From Alishewanella tabrizica (lineage in GTDB: Bacteria; Pseudomonadota; Gammaproteobacteria; Enterobacterales; Alteromonadaceae), in NCBI RefSeq assembly GCF_014652375.1, contig NZ_BMYR01000004.1, positions 62,001 to 126,000 on the forward strand: a stretch of 64,000 bases of DNA, read 5' to 3'. Position 1 is the stretch's first letter. Each line of letters starts with the position of its first letter. Below the pieces are notes generated by a model that made no database searches, had not been told where the DNA came from, and worked only from the letters and a program-made list of their open reading frames with translations. The translations under genes were made by a program, and so were the position numbers. Of this stretch, positions 9,687-17,775 are shown one piece after another.

Positions 9687-10769
9687 ATGACGACTCACCG
9701 CATTAAAGTGATGATTGTGGACGATTCCGCAGTGGTCAGACAAACACTAGGCCAAATTGTCCAGTCTGATGGACAGTTAGAATTGGTTGGGGCACACAGC
9801 AATCCCTTGTTCGCAATGAAAGCCCTAGAGCAAGTGTGGCCAGATGTGTTGGTATTAGACGTCGAAATGCCCGGTATGGATGGCATCACGTTTTTAAAAA
9901 CCTTGATGAAAACCAAACCATTACCTGTAATTATTTGTTCATCGCTCACTACCAAGGGGGCGGCCATGACCCTTGAAGCCATGGCGGCTGGCGCGGTTGA
10001 AATTATTGCCAAACCTACTGCAGGATTAAAAGCCCATTTACATTCTATTGGCAGTGAAATGTTAATCGCTATCAAAGCAGCGGCTAAAGCGAATATGAAT
10101 CGGGTATTTCAGCGAACAATAGCAGATGAAAAAAACACATTAATTAAAACGGCTCAACAATTATTGCTCTCGACAGAAAATGTGGCAATGCAACAAACCA
10201 CCGATCGTATTATTGCCTTGGGCACCTCAACGGGGGGAACACAAGTACTCGAATTTATTTGCCGAGCGTTACCCGTTACTGTGCCAGGTATTGTGGTGGT
10301 GCAACATATGCCAGAAGCCTTTACTCGTGCCTTTGCTGAGCGTTTAGATAAGTGTTCTGTTGTTACGGTAAAAGAGGCTGAGAATAACGAGCGCATCTTA
10401 CCGGGGCATGTCTACATTGCCAATGGTGGCTTACATTTACAAATTCGTCGGCAAGGTGCCTATTACTACACCATGTTAAAAGATGGACCTGCGGTATCTC
10501 GGCATAAACCCTCGGTTAATGTGTTGTTTGATTCGGTTGCTAGCAGTGCGGGTAAAAATGCCATAGGCGTGATCTTAACGGGGATGGGTGATGATGGTGC
10601 GCGTGGCTTGTTAACGATGCGCCAAGCTGGGGCTGTCACATACGCGCAGGATGAGCACAGTTGTGTGGTTTACGGTATGCCTAAGGAAGCGGTGAAAGCG
10701 GGCGCAGTGCAGCACATTTTACCGCTCGATCAGATCGCAGAAGTATTAGCGGCTATTCGTGCTGCGTAA
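9687..10769 (+). CDS. cheB: Chemotaxis methylesterase/response regulator CheB
   Basis: This 360-residue protein has the standard two domains. The N-terminal receiver carries phosphoacceptor Asp58 in LVLDVEMPGMDG. The C-terminal methylesterase carries the catalytic triad Ser181 (LGTSTGG), His207 (VVQHMPE) and Asp303 (GMGDDGARG). It removes methyl groups from receptor glutamates when phosphorylated by CheA, completing the adaptation pair with CheR. It starts eight bases after cheD and is the last gene of the operon; a hairpin follows the stop codon. Confidence 0.95.
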   Translation: MTTHRIKVMIVDDSAVVRQTLGQIVQSDGQLELVGAHSNPLFAMKALEQVWPDVLVLDVEMPGMDGITFLKTLMKTKPLPVIICSSLTTKGAAMTLEAMAAGAVEIIAKPTAGLKAHLHSIGSEMLIAIKAAAKANMNRVFQRTIADEKNTLIKTAQQLLLSTENVAMQQTTDRIIALGTSTGGTQVLEFICRALPVTVPGIVVVQHMPEAFTRAFAERLDKCSVVTVKEAENNERILPGHVYIANGGLHLQIRRQGAYYYTMLKDGPAVSRHKPSVNVLFDSVASSAGKNAIGVILTGMGDDGARGLLTMRQAGAVTYAQDEHSCVVYGMPKEAVKAGAVQHILPLDQIAEVLAAIRAA

Positions 10770-10776
10770 CAACATA

Positions 10777-10803
10777 GCCCCGTAAGCACATCGCTTATGG
10801 GGC
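10777..10803 (+). terminator. Hairpin after cheB
   Basis: GCCCCGTAAGC and GCTTATGGGGC pair around a five-base loop, with one G-T pair. There is no clear T tract on either side, so it may be a weak terminator or only an RNA-stabilising hairpin. It sits between the convergent cheB and lytic transglycosylase genes. Confidence 0.5.
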
Positions 10804-10858
10804 GTGGTCATGCGTTTATCATATTGTCAGCGGGTTAGAAAATATTTCTAGGCTTAAC

Positions 10859-12109
10859 TTAAGGCGTTACCGTGTGAGACATTGTTGCTGATGGTACGGC
10901 AGCAATATTTTGCTTGGTATTTCGCTGTGGTTTTTTCGTTTGTTTTTTGGTTTCCAATAACTGTAATGCAACGCGAATATCAGCCGTGTAATATAACGAT
11001 GCAAACCCCAAACGATTACGCCCTAAATTGTGAAACACCATGCCAAAGGCAATATCACCGGCACTAAATTGTTCATGATGTGCCGCAAAATAGGCCGCAG
11101 GTTTACTTAGCTCGCCATCAACTAAGAGCGATTTTACCCGGCTTGGACCGCCATGATAGGCCTGAATTAACACAAATCGATAAATTTGATCGCGTTTTTC
11201 TTCAGGTAAATGCCCAAACCGTGCCATAAACACTGGGTGCAACATTTTATGATTGCGTTCAAATAACCACAGCGCACAATCGACTTGGGCGATACGGTGT
11301 AAATGCTTATTGGCCGGAATGCCACATTCCTTTAAGACTTGCGGCATAAGCTGCAAAATCCCACGGGCATTGGCCTTTGATTTAGCTTCGCGTACGCCGC
11401 CACTTTCAATAATTAACATGCCGGCTAAGTCTGGGAGTAAACTAGGCGGTAATGTAATACGCTTTTGTTGGACACGACGGTTATATACCGTTTGCAACAC
11501 CTCATGCAACGACGCTTGCTTTTTGGGCGTACCTACCGAAATGCCATTCCAATTGCCCGATAAACGGCCATCCGGATGCTCGCCTAAGTAACGCGAAATA
11601 GCCAAGGGTAAATTTACGTAAGGTTGATGACAGCGAATGGCAAAAGGATAGCCAATAGTATTGGCGTTGCCAGCAACCCATCCATGCACTCGACCTGTTT
11701 GGGCCATGCTCTGACGTGTTTGGTTAAGCTTGCGCTGTGTTTGCGGTGAATCAATGGCGTCTTCAATGTATTCTAAAAAATTACCGCGCATATCAAACAG
11801 AATATGCCGATCGCGCTCTGTGCAATGGCCGGATTGGGTGAGGATCCAACGTCGCACATTCATCACATTATCGTAGACACCCTGGCTTTCTGCATAGGCT
11901 TTAGTGCGCACTACATCGGTCCAGGTTTGAAACGCGCGGCCAGAGCTTTGCGCAACACTGGTGGTAGACACACTGGCTTGCGTTAAGCTACTGGGTGTGG
12001 CCTGCTGATTCGCTGATGAAGCAGACACGGCTGCACTTAGCATACACACTGGCAAAAGTAAGCTAGCAAATAGCGTGCAACGGTTTAGGCTACGCGTGGT
12101 TTTTTTCAT
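10859..12109 (-). CDS. Secreted lytic transglycosylase (SLT domain)
   Basis: This is a 416-residue exported protein. An N-terminal signal peptide is visible: basic MKKTTRSLNR, a hydrophobic stretch to about residue 28, and ASA-type cleavage. The C-terminal half holds a soluble lytic transglycosylase fold: catalytic Glu235 in LIIESGGVREAKSKANARG, then ILQLMP, the AYHGGPSRV segment and a FHNLGRNRLG segment. Such enzymes cleave peptidoglycan to 1,6-anhydromuropeptides in the periplasm. The middle region (about 60-200) has no family I recognise. Start at 12109 with AAGGAG ahead. It is transcribed alone, upstream of the PAP2 gene on the same strand but separated by about 130 bases. Confidence 0.87.
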   Translation of the reverse strand: MKKTTRSLNRCTLFASLLLPVCMLSAAVSASSANQQATPSSLTQASVSTTSVAQSSGRAFQTWTDVVRTKAYAESQGVYDNVMNVRRWILTQSGHCTERDRHILFDMRGNFLEYIEDAIDSPQTQRKLNQTRQSMAQTGRVHGWVAGNANTIGYPFAIRCHQPYVNLPLAISRYLGEHPDGRLSGNWNGISVGTPKKQASLHEVLQTVYNRRVQQKRITLPPSLLPDLAGMLIIESGGVREAKSKANARGILQLMPQVLKECGIPANKHLHRIAQVDCALWLFERNHKMLHPVFMARFGHLPEEKRDQIYRFVLIQAYHGGPSRVKSLLVDGELSKPAAYFAAHHEQFSAGDIAFGMVFHNLGRNRLGFASLYYTADIRVALQLLETKKQTKKPQRNTKQNIAAVPSATMSHTVTP

Positions 12110-12237
12110 GCCGGCTCCTTTTTATCAGTAAGAGTAATTGAGTGATGTGCTTGCCAAACGAGGCAAGAAACAGCTAAGACCTGAATGCTAGCTTAATGGC
12201 GACAAATAAACCAGAGGGAGTCGCGCGGTTTTTGGTG

Positions 12238-12882
12238 CTAAATTGCCAAGACAATCGGGGTGATAGGGTGTTCAATAGCCACGGTGTTAACAATGCGTAT
12301 AGGGCGAGTATCGCTTTCCTGCGAAACAACAGACAAAGGTGCGGCGTCAGGTGTTGTTTCAGAGAGATGTAATACGGCAACAGCAATAATACTGCCTAAA
12401 CAGGCGCCCGCAATAATATCGGTAGGATAATGCACACCTAGCAGTACGCGTGACAAACCAATGCCAGCGGCAAATAACAGAAAATATAAAGTATAGTCGG
12501 GGTAATAGGCCGCCATTAACCAAGCAAACATAAAGGCCGCCGTAGTATGGCCAGAGGGAAAACTAAATCGATCAGAGGGGCGAATGGCCGGCGTCCAGCT
12601 TAAATCTTCCGTGCTTTGTGGCCGCTCGCGTTGAATGGTGTTTTTTAAAATTAAATACACAGGTAATTCAATAGCAAAGGCCAGTAATAGATGATTAAAC
12701 AGTGACTCACCTTGTTGCTTATCAAAATACCACAGTAGCAGTGCAATCATTAGGTATAAATGACCATCACCACAACGAGAGATCTGTAAGCTCAACTTTT
12801 TAACCGAGGGCAACTGACCAAACACATTCACCTGAAAAAATAAGCGCGTATCAAGTAACGTTAATTTCTGCAGTCTATTCAT
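12238..12882 (-). CDS. PAP2-family membrane phosphatase
   Basis: This is a 214-residue integral membrane protein of the type 2 phosphatidic acid phosphatase family, which includes undecaprenyl-diphosphate and lipid phosphatases. All three signature motifs are present: K-x6-R-P (Lys80 to RERP), PSGH (109-112) and S-R-x5-H-x3-D (Ser143 to Asp155, in SRVLLGVHYPTD). Several hydrophobic helices flank them. The C-terminal 40 residues are less conserved. It may take part in cell-envelope lipid recycling, in line with the neighbouring lytic transglycosylase, but the substrate cannot be told. Confidence 0.9.
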   Translation of the reverse strand: MNRLQKLTLLDTRLFFQVNVFGQLPSVKKLSLQISRCGDGHLYLMIALLLWYFDKQQGESLFNHLLLAFAIELPVYLILKNTIQRERPQSTEDLSWTPAIRPSDRFSFPSGHTTAAFMFAWLMAAYYPDYTLYFLLFAAGIGLSRVLLGVHYPTDIIAGACLGSIIAVAVLHLSETTPDAAPLSVVSQESDTRPIRIVNTVAIEHPITPIVLAI

Positions 12883-13265
12883 CAGTATTATCTCTGGCGA
12901 AATCTGTTTTTATTTAACGAGTCACGCATGACATTGCGATGAAAACCAGATGAAGAATTTATGACCGTTGGTAAACACGATTGGCATTTAACTTTTTCAA
13001 TACTGTTTGGGGGAGCAAAGCACTCCGTTACATAGCAGTATAATGTAAGCCGTCAGAGGGCATTCGTTGCATTTCAGCAAGCCTTATTGATCCATAACAA
13101 CGCTTAAATGGCATTTCTGTGACGTAATGCTATTGCTGGGAAAATTGTCCTGCCTGAATAATCGACACTGAATACCTAAACAGTATGGTGATATTTTAGA
13201 AACGCGTTATGCTTATTAGGGAAACATAATGGAGCGATACCTGCGTCAACAAATGGAGGCTATAA
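12883..13265. other. Intergenic region between divergent genes
   Basis: This stretch of about 380 bases separates the minus-strand PAP2 gene from the plus-strand gene at 13266. I see no RNA gene, repeat or clear promoter. A GGAGG at about 13254 serves the downstream gene. Confidence 0.5.
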
Positions 13266-13586
13266 ATGAGCGTGTTACAACGAGATTTGTTTTTAATTAC
13301 TTTAGAATCGCAATTCCGCAATATTTTTTATACCAGCAAGAGCGGTAAAGACAATACCGAGCTGCGCTTGCGTGCCCAAGGCTTTATTCACGCCGGCGAA
13401 TTATTACAGCTTTGTACCCGTCAAGATGTGCAGCAACGCATGGAAAAAGTATACCTCGAAATCTTCGGCGTCAGCATAAGCGAACGTAAACCCAGTGAGG
13501 CCATTAAACGGCAACACGCCATACTCAGCGGCGATTACGATTATTTTGACGAGCCAGCCTGGCTTAGGCAGCAAAAGTTTAAATAA
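13266..13586 (+). CDS. Small conserved-looking protein of unknown function
   Basis: This 106-residue protein starts at an ATG with a good GGAGG ribosome site nine bases upstream. It is soluble and rich in charged residues, with predicted helices and no signal peptide or membrane segment. It has one short acidic motif near the end (GDYDYFDEPAWL). I recognise no family. Good ribosome site and codon use like its neighbours argue for a real gene. It lies just before a zone of gene decay. Confidence 0.6.
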   Translation: MSVLQRDLFLITLESQFRNIFYTSKSGKDNTELRLRAQGFIHAGELLQLCTRQDVQQRMEKVYLEIFGVSISERKPSEAIKRQHAILSGDYDYFDEPAWLRQQKFK

Positions 13587-13618
13587 TGCATGGAGTATTG
13601 TGAGACATTATTTTAAGT

Positions 13619-13990
13619 TTATTTTAGGTATATACCCGCGGCCTCTGTTAGCTTCTCAATAATCTCTTGGCGTAATTCTGTAGGTGCTAACTAGTTGCTA
13701 ACAATTCAATGGCGCGGGAGTGCGATAAGATCCACCATTGCAATTGCCAGCCATCGAACACCGTTGCGGTTAACTGATACCAGCTTTCAGACATGAGCGT
13801 TAACGTCATATCTGCAGCAATGGGGGCTTCGGTTAAAATGCGACTTAGATAAGGTGCTACCCGTGCTTCTAAGATAATGGGTTTACCGCTGCAAAGCACC
13901 CTGGGTGACATAGTCGGCTAGCACAAAACCGGGCGGGGTTTTCGCGTTGTTGGTGCTTAGCACACGCTCGGTAAAGCGGTGCTGGGTAAA
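13619..13990 (-). pseudogene. Broken WYL-domain regulator, C-terminal remnant
   Basis: Pieces of this stretch in three reading frames match the C-terminal third of the intact WYL regulator at 60104-61117. The segments are HRFTERVLS..PPGFVLADYVTQGALQ (matching LHRFQSL...LDGFSLAKYVQSGAMQ), then APYLSRILTEAP...DGWQLQWWILSHSRAIELL (matching HLAKILHEAP...DGWQIQWWILSHSLAIEVL), then PTELRQEIIEKL (matching PPELRQDIIAKI). At least two frameshifts and an in-frame TAG (13687-13689) break it, and about 200 N-terminal residues are missing. This is a real paralogue remnant and not a chance frame, because the matching order is preserved. A palindrome of the type described at 52550 lies directly next to it. 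Confidence 0.85.
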
Positions 13991-13991
13991 A

Positions 13992-14006
13992 CGACATATC
14001 CTGTCG
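13992..14006 (+). promoter_or_regulatory. WYL-type operator palindrome, copy A
   Basis: CGACATATCCTGTCG. The sequence and the following bases (CAAC..TGC.TTATACTGG) closely match the moxR upstream region at 52550-52585. It is oriented towards the sirtuin gene at 14177. It appears to be a promoter/operator left behind next to the broken WYL gene. Confidence 0.7.
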
Positions 14007-14176
14007 CAACGCGTGCTTATACTGGTGACTATGCGGCGATATAGACTTGTCGTTTTCAAGTTGCACGAGTGTTGGCCGCCAGGAGACATCTTGAAATCAA
14101 TTGTCTATAAAGCTGCGATAAAGCGCTTGATTTTGCAAAATTTAAGGCACCAATATTTAGATGCTTGGGAGAAAAC

Positions 14177-14878
14177 ATGAATAAAGCTGTAAGCAAAATA
14201 GTCATTATCAGTGGTGCGGGCATTAGCGCTGAAAGCGGCCTGGCGACCTTTCGTGATCCCGATGGTTTATGGCAGCAATATGATCTGGCAGACTTAGCCA
14301 CCCCACAAGCTTTTACGCGTAACCCCGCCTTAGTGCATCGCTTTTATAATTCGCGGCGCATACAAGCCGCGAAAGCCCAGCCTAATGCTGCGCATTTAGC
14401 TATCGCCAAGTTAGAGCAAGCCTTTAACGTGGTGGTGGTAACGCAGAATGTCGATGATTTGCATGAGCGTGCAGGGTCGAGCAAGGTGCTGCATTTGCAT
14501 GGCAAACTTAATGAAGCGCGCAGCAGCAAAAATCCAAACCTGATTGAAGTTATCGGAGAGCGCGAATTAAAAGTGGGCGAGCTCGCCGCAGATGGCACAG
14601 CCCTGCGCCCCAATATCGTTTGGTTTGGCGAAGAGGTGCCCGCCATGGAGCCTGCTATTAACGAGATCGAAAGTGCCGATAAAATTTTAGTTGTTGGCAC
14701 TTCACTTCAAGTTTACCCCGCTGCGTCATTATTGTTTTATGCGCGAGAGAGTGCAGAAAAAGTGCTGGTTAACCTTGAAGCCACCGATAATGATGCTGGG
14801 TATCAATTTATAAAAGGCAAAGCCGCGACTGAAGTACCGAAGTTGGTGGAGCAGTGGTTAGCGGCTAATGCAGGATAA
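14177..14878 (+). CDS. Sir2-family NAD-dependent deacylase lacking zinc cysteines
   Basis: This 233-residue protein has the sirtuin fold motifs: ISGAGISAESGLATFRD (NAD-binding GAG-x-S and F-R-D, residues 11-27), TQNVDDLHERAG, and the catalytic HLHG. It also has WFGEEVP and VGTSLQVYPAASL. These motifs predict NAD-dependent removal of acyl groups from lysines. The protein contains no cysteine at all, so the usual four-cysteine structural zinc module is absent; the segment after HLHG is LNEARSSKNPN instead. ATG at 14177 with GGGAG upstream is preferred over TTG at 14165. It may be controlled by the palindrome 170 bases upstream. Class and substrate are unclear; a small stand-alone effector role in defence is possible but unproven. 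Confidence 0.88.
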   Translation: MNKAVSKIVIISGAGISAESGLATFRDPDGLWQQYDLADLATPQAFTRNPALVHRFYNSRRIQAAKAQPNAAHLAIAKLEQAFNVVVVTQNVDDLHERAGSSKVLHLHGKLNEARSSKNPNLIEVIGERELKVGELAADGTALRPNIVWFGEEVPAMEPAINEIESADKILVVGTSLQVYPAASLLFYARESAEKVLVNLEATDNDAGYQFIKGKAATEVPKLVEQWLAANAG

Positions 14879-14882
14879 TATT

Positions 14883-15099
14883 ATGCACACACCTTCACCA
14901 CGTATTTTAATCATAGGGGTAGGCAGCCTTGGGTGCGCAAACCCGATTAGAAGTTGCACTGGACCAGTTTGAGTTTTTGCATCAACACCTGAAAGCGCAA
15001 TTGCCAGACAACACCTTAATACTGTCTGGCCTGCGCATTACCCCAGAGATCACGCAAGCAGAGCTTACTTTGCTTTTAACGGGTATCCAGCCAAGTTAA
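14883..15099 (+). pseudogene. Possible ThiF/Rossmann-type gene remnant with frameshift
   Basis: The frame from ATG 14883 reads RILIIGVGSLGC, a glycine-rich nucleotide-binding opening like ThiF/E1-type or Rossmann proteins, then ends after about 30 codons. A second frame continues from the same point (GAQTRLEVALDQFEFLHQH...) to a TAA at 15097-15099. The whole is far too short for a ThiF enzyme, so either an internal deletion or unrelated joined pieces are present. A JAB/MPN gene, a common partner of ThiF-like enzymes, lies 1 kb downstream. The family assignment rests on a few residues only. Confidence 0.4.
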
Positions 15100-15153
15100 A
15101 TAACTCGACTATAGGTGAGTATGATCGAAGAGCAAAAGGTTTGCCCACTTGCC

Positions 15154-15474
15154 TCAGCCTTGATTAGTCAGTGATAGTTTTAGAAAAAACTGTATCGAAA
15201 CCTCGCTACTACAAAACCACTCGGGTAGCAGCAACAAATTACCTTGCCGTTGCACAGGCTCAAAAGTACCTTGCAGCATCACGCTAAGGCGTGCTTGCTT
15301 TACTTTTTCTGCTTGCTGCGCCGCAAGTTGCGCCAGCAGTTTTGCGTTGTCAGCCGCGCCATGAACAAACCAGCAGTTTTCATCTTCTGCCTGACTAATC
15401 ACATAGTCTGTTAAAGGAGCGGTTTCTGGCAGGACCAAAAAGTTATCAATGCGTTCCAATGCAAATGTGTTCAT
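15154..15474 (-). CDS. Small protein of unknown function under a WYL-type operator
   Basis: This 106-residue protein starts at 15474 behind GAGGATACGCC. It has no signal peptide or clear membrane helix. The middle is an Ala/Gln/Lys-rich helical stretch (about 45-65), and the end is hydrophobic and aromatic (LLLLPEWFCSSEVSIQFFLKL). I recognise no family. Its upstream region carries a 15-bp palindrome (15519-15533) followed by the same promoter-like sequence seen in front of the phosphatase gene at 57665, so it is probably part of the same regulon. It sits among gene remnants but its own frame is intact. Confidence 0.6.
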   Translation of the reverse strand: MNTFALERIDNFLVLPETAPLTDYVISQAEDENCWFVHGAADNAKLLAQLAAQQAEKVKQARLSVMLQGTFEPVQRQGNLLLLPEWFCSSEVSIQFFLKLSLTNQG

Positions 15475-15518
15475 GGCGTATCCTCGGCATGTTAAAAGCG
15501 CAGCATAACGACTCAGTG

Positions 15519-15533
15519 CGACAGCTTGTGTCG
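15519..15533 (-). promoter_or_regulatory. WYL-type operator palindrome, copy E
   Basis: On the minus strand CGACACAAGCTGTCG, then GCACTGAG and TTATGCTG. This parallels the phosphatase promoter (copy D: CGACACATCTTGTCG, GCACTCAC, TTACACTA). It faces the gene at 15474. Copy F lies 65 bases away facing the opposite direction. Confidence 0.7.
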
Positions 15534-15597
15534 TAACCCAGTAATAATGATAAAAAGCTAGCTAATTACTGCGTTTTTGCTAAGAACCAAGGGGTAA

Positions 15598-15612
15598 CGA
15601 CCTAAATTGTCG
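15598..15612 (+). promoter_or_regulatory. WYL-type operator palindrome, copy F
   Basis: CGACCTAAATTGTCG, a more diverged copy: TGTCG is intact and CGAC is kept in the left arm. It forms a divergent pair with copy E, just as copies D and C do at 57721 and 57866. It faces the truncated HEPN-like gene at 15738. Confidence 0.55.
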
Positions 15613-15737
15613 TGGTGCCTTGCTAAACTTTCTTAACCCAAAACCTAATACAAAAGTTTTAGCTAAAGTGCTTGCCTAAATAAGTCGTTTTATGCCAATA
15701 ATAGCTACAAAATTAGCAACCTGGACGCTGATAACCT

Positions 15738-16055
15738 ATGCAAATAATGGACTTAGATCATAATGCGCTTAAAGCCTACCAACGCTTGCACCGCTTTAAC
15801 ACATCAAAAGCCGCACTTAATCTTACACTCGTCGCCAAGAACGTACCTGCAGCCCTGGCGCAAGTTTTTACAAGGCTTTACACCTTACGCAACCAAATTA
15901 TCCATGGCGGCGCTACCTACAATAGCCAGGTTAACCGTGAACAACTCAAAGACGCCTGTAACCTGCTAAATAAGTTAATCCCCCTGATAATTGCGCTAAT
16001 GATGAGCGCACCAGATCAGCTTTGGGGGGAGGGGTGTTATCCGGTTTTAATTTAA
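15738..16055 (+). pseudogene. Truncated HEPN-like protein (C-terminal part)
   Basis: The 105-residue frame resembles the C-terminal end of a HEPN-type family whose members end with a YTLRN-x-x-x-HGGAT-x-x-S-x-V-N-R-(E/D)-Q block and a final (W)G...YPV motif. Here RLYTLRNQIIHGGATYNSQVNREQL and LWGEGCYPVLI are seen. The R-x4-H pair is the HEPN RNase-type signature. Family members as I know them are considerably longer, so the N-terminal part appears to be lost; the frame may still be translated. Its final codons recur as an exact 18-base match at 61345-61362. Neighbours are decayed genes and a JAB protease. Confidence 0.65.
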
Positions 16056-16089
16056 TCTCTAAATTATCAACATAAAAAAGGAATACAAA

Positions 16090-16749
16090 ATGCTTGTTGT
16101 TATAGAAGACCATGTCATACCTTCGCTTTTGACTTCTGCTATGGAAGCATATGAGTTTGAGCATAAAACTCACAGTCGCGGCAAAGGCAAAAGAAAATTA
16201 GAAACTTTTGGTTTGTTGTGGGGTTATGTCATACCCGAAAAAAATGGAAAACCAGCAAAAGTAGTTGCTACTAATGCAACTATTGAAACATCGGCTCTTC
16301 GTCATGAGGAATGGGTTAGACCAGAGCCAGAATCAATTCAGGCGAAAAAAGAACTAATTAACAGTTATTGGCCACATCTTGAATTAGTGGGGTCATTTCA
16401 TTCACATCCATATGATGAATTAGATGATGTTATTTCAGCCAGAGGTTGGCAGTGCTCTGATGGCGATAGAAAATTTTTCCCGTGGTTCCATGAGGTGATT
16501 TGCCCAGAACAACCTAATATTGCTCATGTTATTGTGACAGTAACTCAGCTCAAAAAATCAAGTAAGGCAATAATTAATAGGATTGAAAGCAAAGAGGCCG
16601 ATGGTATAAGTGTTTCAACAGGTTATAGAAAATTTTGGATAAATGCTTATGCGACACAGCAAGATATGGATTTAAATGATTTTTATTTAGCTGAAAATGT
16701 ATCATTAGATGTATCTGCAATGCATAAACGTTTTTTAACATTTGACTAG
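16090..16749 (+). CDS. JAB/MPN-domain metalloprotease (JAMM motif)
   Basis: This 219-residue protein starts behind AAAAAGGAATAC. It carries the JAMM zinc-protease signature: Glu38 in LETFGLLWG, His104 and His106 in GSFHSHP, then Ser123-x-x-Asp126 in CSDGD. The gap between HSHP and S-x-x-D is about 15 residues, longer than the usual 7-8, because of an insertion (YDELDDVISARGWQ). JAB domains remove ubiquitin-like proteins or cleave their precursors. In bacteria they occur with ThiF and E2-like proteins in conflict loci. A possible ThiF remnant lies upstream. The partner gene, if any, seems lost, so the function here is open. Confidence 0.8.
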   Translation: MLVVIEDHVIPSLLTSAMEAYEFEHKTHSRGKGKRKLETFGLLWGYVIPEKNGKPAKVVATNATIETSALRHEEWVRPEPESIQAKKELINSYWPHLELVGSFHSHPYDELDDVISARGWQCSDGDRKFFPWFHEVICPEQPNIAHVIVTVTQLKKSSKAIINRIESKEADGISVSTGYRKFWINAYATQQDMDLNDFYLAENVSLDVSAMHKRFLTFD

Positions 16750-17015
16750 AAAGAGCTTGTCATTTGCTACACAGTTTTGGGGTGAGGATGAGTGATATTT
16801 CCACTTGAAAAACGTTACTTAAACTGTGTTATTTGAGACAGTGCTAAAATCGTAATATCTTTAATTTTACTTTAGGTAAGACCAACGATATAGAGCATAA
16901 TTTAGCGTAATTCAAAGCATAATCTGGTTGTTGGGTAGATATTAACTAGTGCTTCTGTAAAATAGTAAGGTTAAAACAACTTGCTAAGCAGTTTATACAA
17001 AAAGGTAGTACGCAA
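16750..17015 (+). promoter_or_regulatory. Upstream region of the BREX operon
   Basis: This AT-rich stretch of about 265 bases precedes brxA. It holds an inverted repeat, CACAGTTT (16770-16777) with AAACTGTG (16821-16828), and direct repeats of GCATAAT around 16900-16922. No WYL-type palindrome of the kind found elsewhere in the window is present. A promoter could not be placed with certainty. Confidence 0.4.
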
Positions 17016-17759
17016 TTGGAACAACAACTTACTCAACTTGGTTTTAAATTTGGCATTAACGGTGCGCATGCGGCGCGCAGCATGATGTTACAAGAGCTTA
17101 CACAGCTGCTGCATGGCCGGCCGGCAGATGCCAGTAAGGAAGATTACAAACAAGATGTTGTAAGTTTTAACGTGCTACATAAAACCAGTGAAAATGCGCG
17201 TAAGTTAACCTTCAGCCATATGGTTGACCTATATGGCTTATCGTCTGATATTACGTTGTTTCGAGTGTTTCGCCAGTTATGGGAGCTGTCAGACGAGGCG
17301 CAGCCGTTACTCGCGCTGCAGTTGGCCTTAACACGGGATCCGCTTTTGCGGGGCAGTATGGCAGTTATATTGCCGCTGCAAACTGGCGAGTTATTAACCC
17401 GCGAGCAGATGGAGGCGCACTTAGCCGCGCCGGATCCGCATCGTTTTAGTGCCGCCTCACTGAAATCCTTTGCGCAAAATATTAATGGTAGCTGGACCCA
17501 GGCCGGCTTTTTAACCGGTAAAGCAAAAAAGTATCGTTCAGAGCCAGTAGTTACTTACGTTAATGTTGCTTTCGCACTGTATTTAGCCAGTTGTGAGGGC
17601 AGTTCAGGCCAGCGATTATTTACAAACGCCTGGTGCAAACTGCTCGGTCAAGACACAGTAACCTTATATGACTTAGCGCAACGCGCGTCACTACGCGGTG
17701 TTATTAACTTTAAACACGCCAGCGAAGTGGTCGAAGTTACCTTTCCAAACTTAAAGTAA
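17016..17759 (+). CDS. brxA: BREX protein BrxA (DUF1819)
   Basis: This 247-residue protein matches the BrxA family, a small helical protein (NusB-like fold) that is usually the first core gene of BREX phage-defence loci. Recognisable features are the N-terminal FGINGAHAARSMMLQEL helix and the C-terminal LYDLAQRASLRGVINFKHASEVVEVTFP segment, which resembles a winged-helix end. The TTG at 17016 is the first possible start with an AAGGTAG ahead; no ATG fits better. It heads the plus-strand operon brxA-brxB-brxC-pglX, with 16 bases to brxB. The family call rests on overall similarity and gene order. Confidence 0.85.
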   Translation: MEQQLTQLGFKFGINGAHAARSMMLQELTQLLHGRPADASKEDYKQDVVSFNVLHKTSENARKLTFSHMVDLYGLSSDITLFRVFRQLWELSDEAQPLLALQLALTRDPLLRGSMAVILPLQTGELLTREQMEAHLAAPDPHRFSAASLKSFAQNINGSWTQAGFLTGKAKKYRSEPVVTYVNVAFALYLASCEGSSGQRLFTNAWCKLLGQDTVTLYDLAQRASLRGVINFKHASEVVEVTFPNLK

Positions 17760-17775
17760 AACAAGGATCGCATCG

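Noticed and set aside
12174..12386. A second minus-strand gene overlapping the PAP2 gene
   Set aside because: It is a shadow frame within and beyond the PAP2 C-terminal codons.
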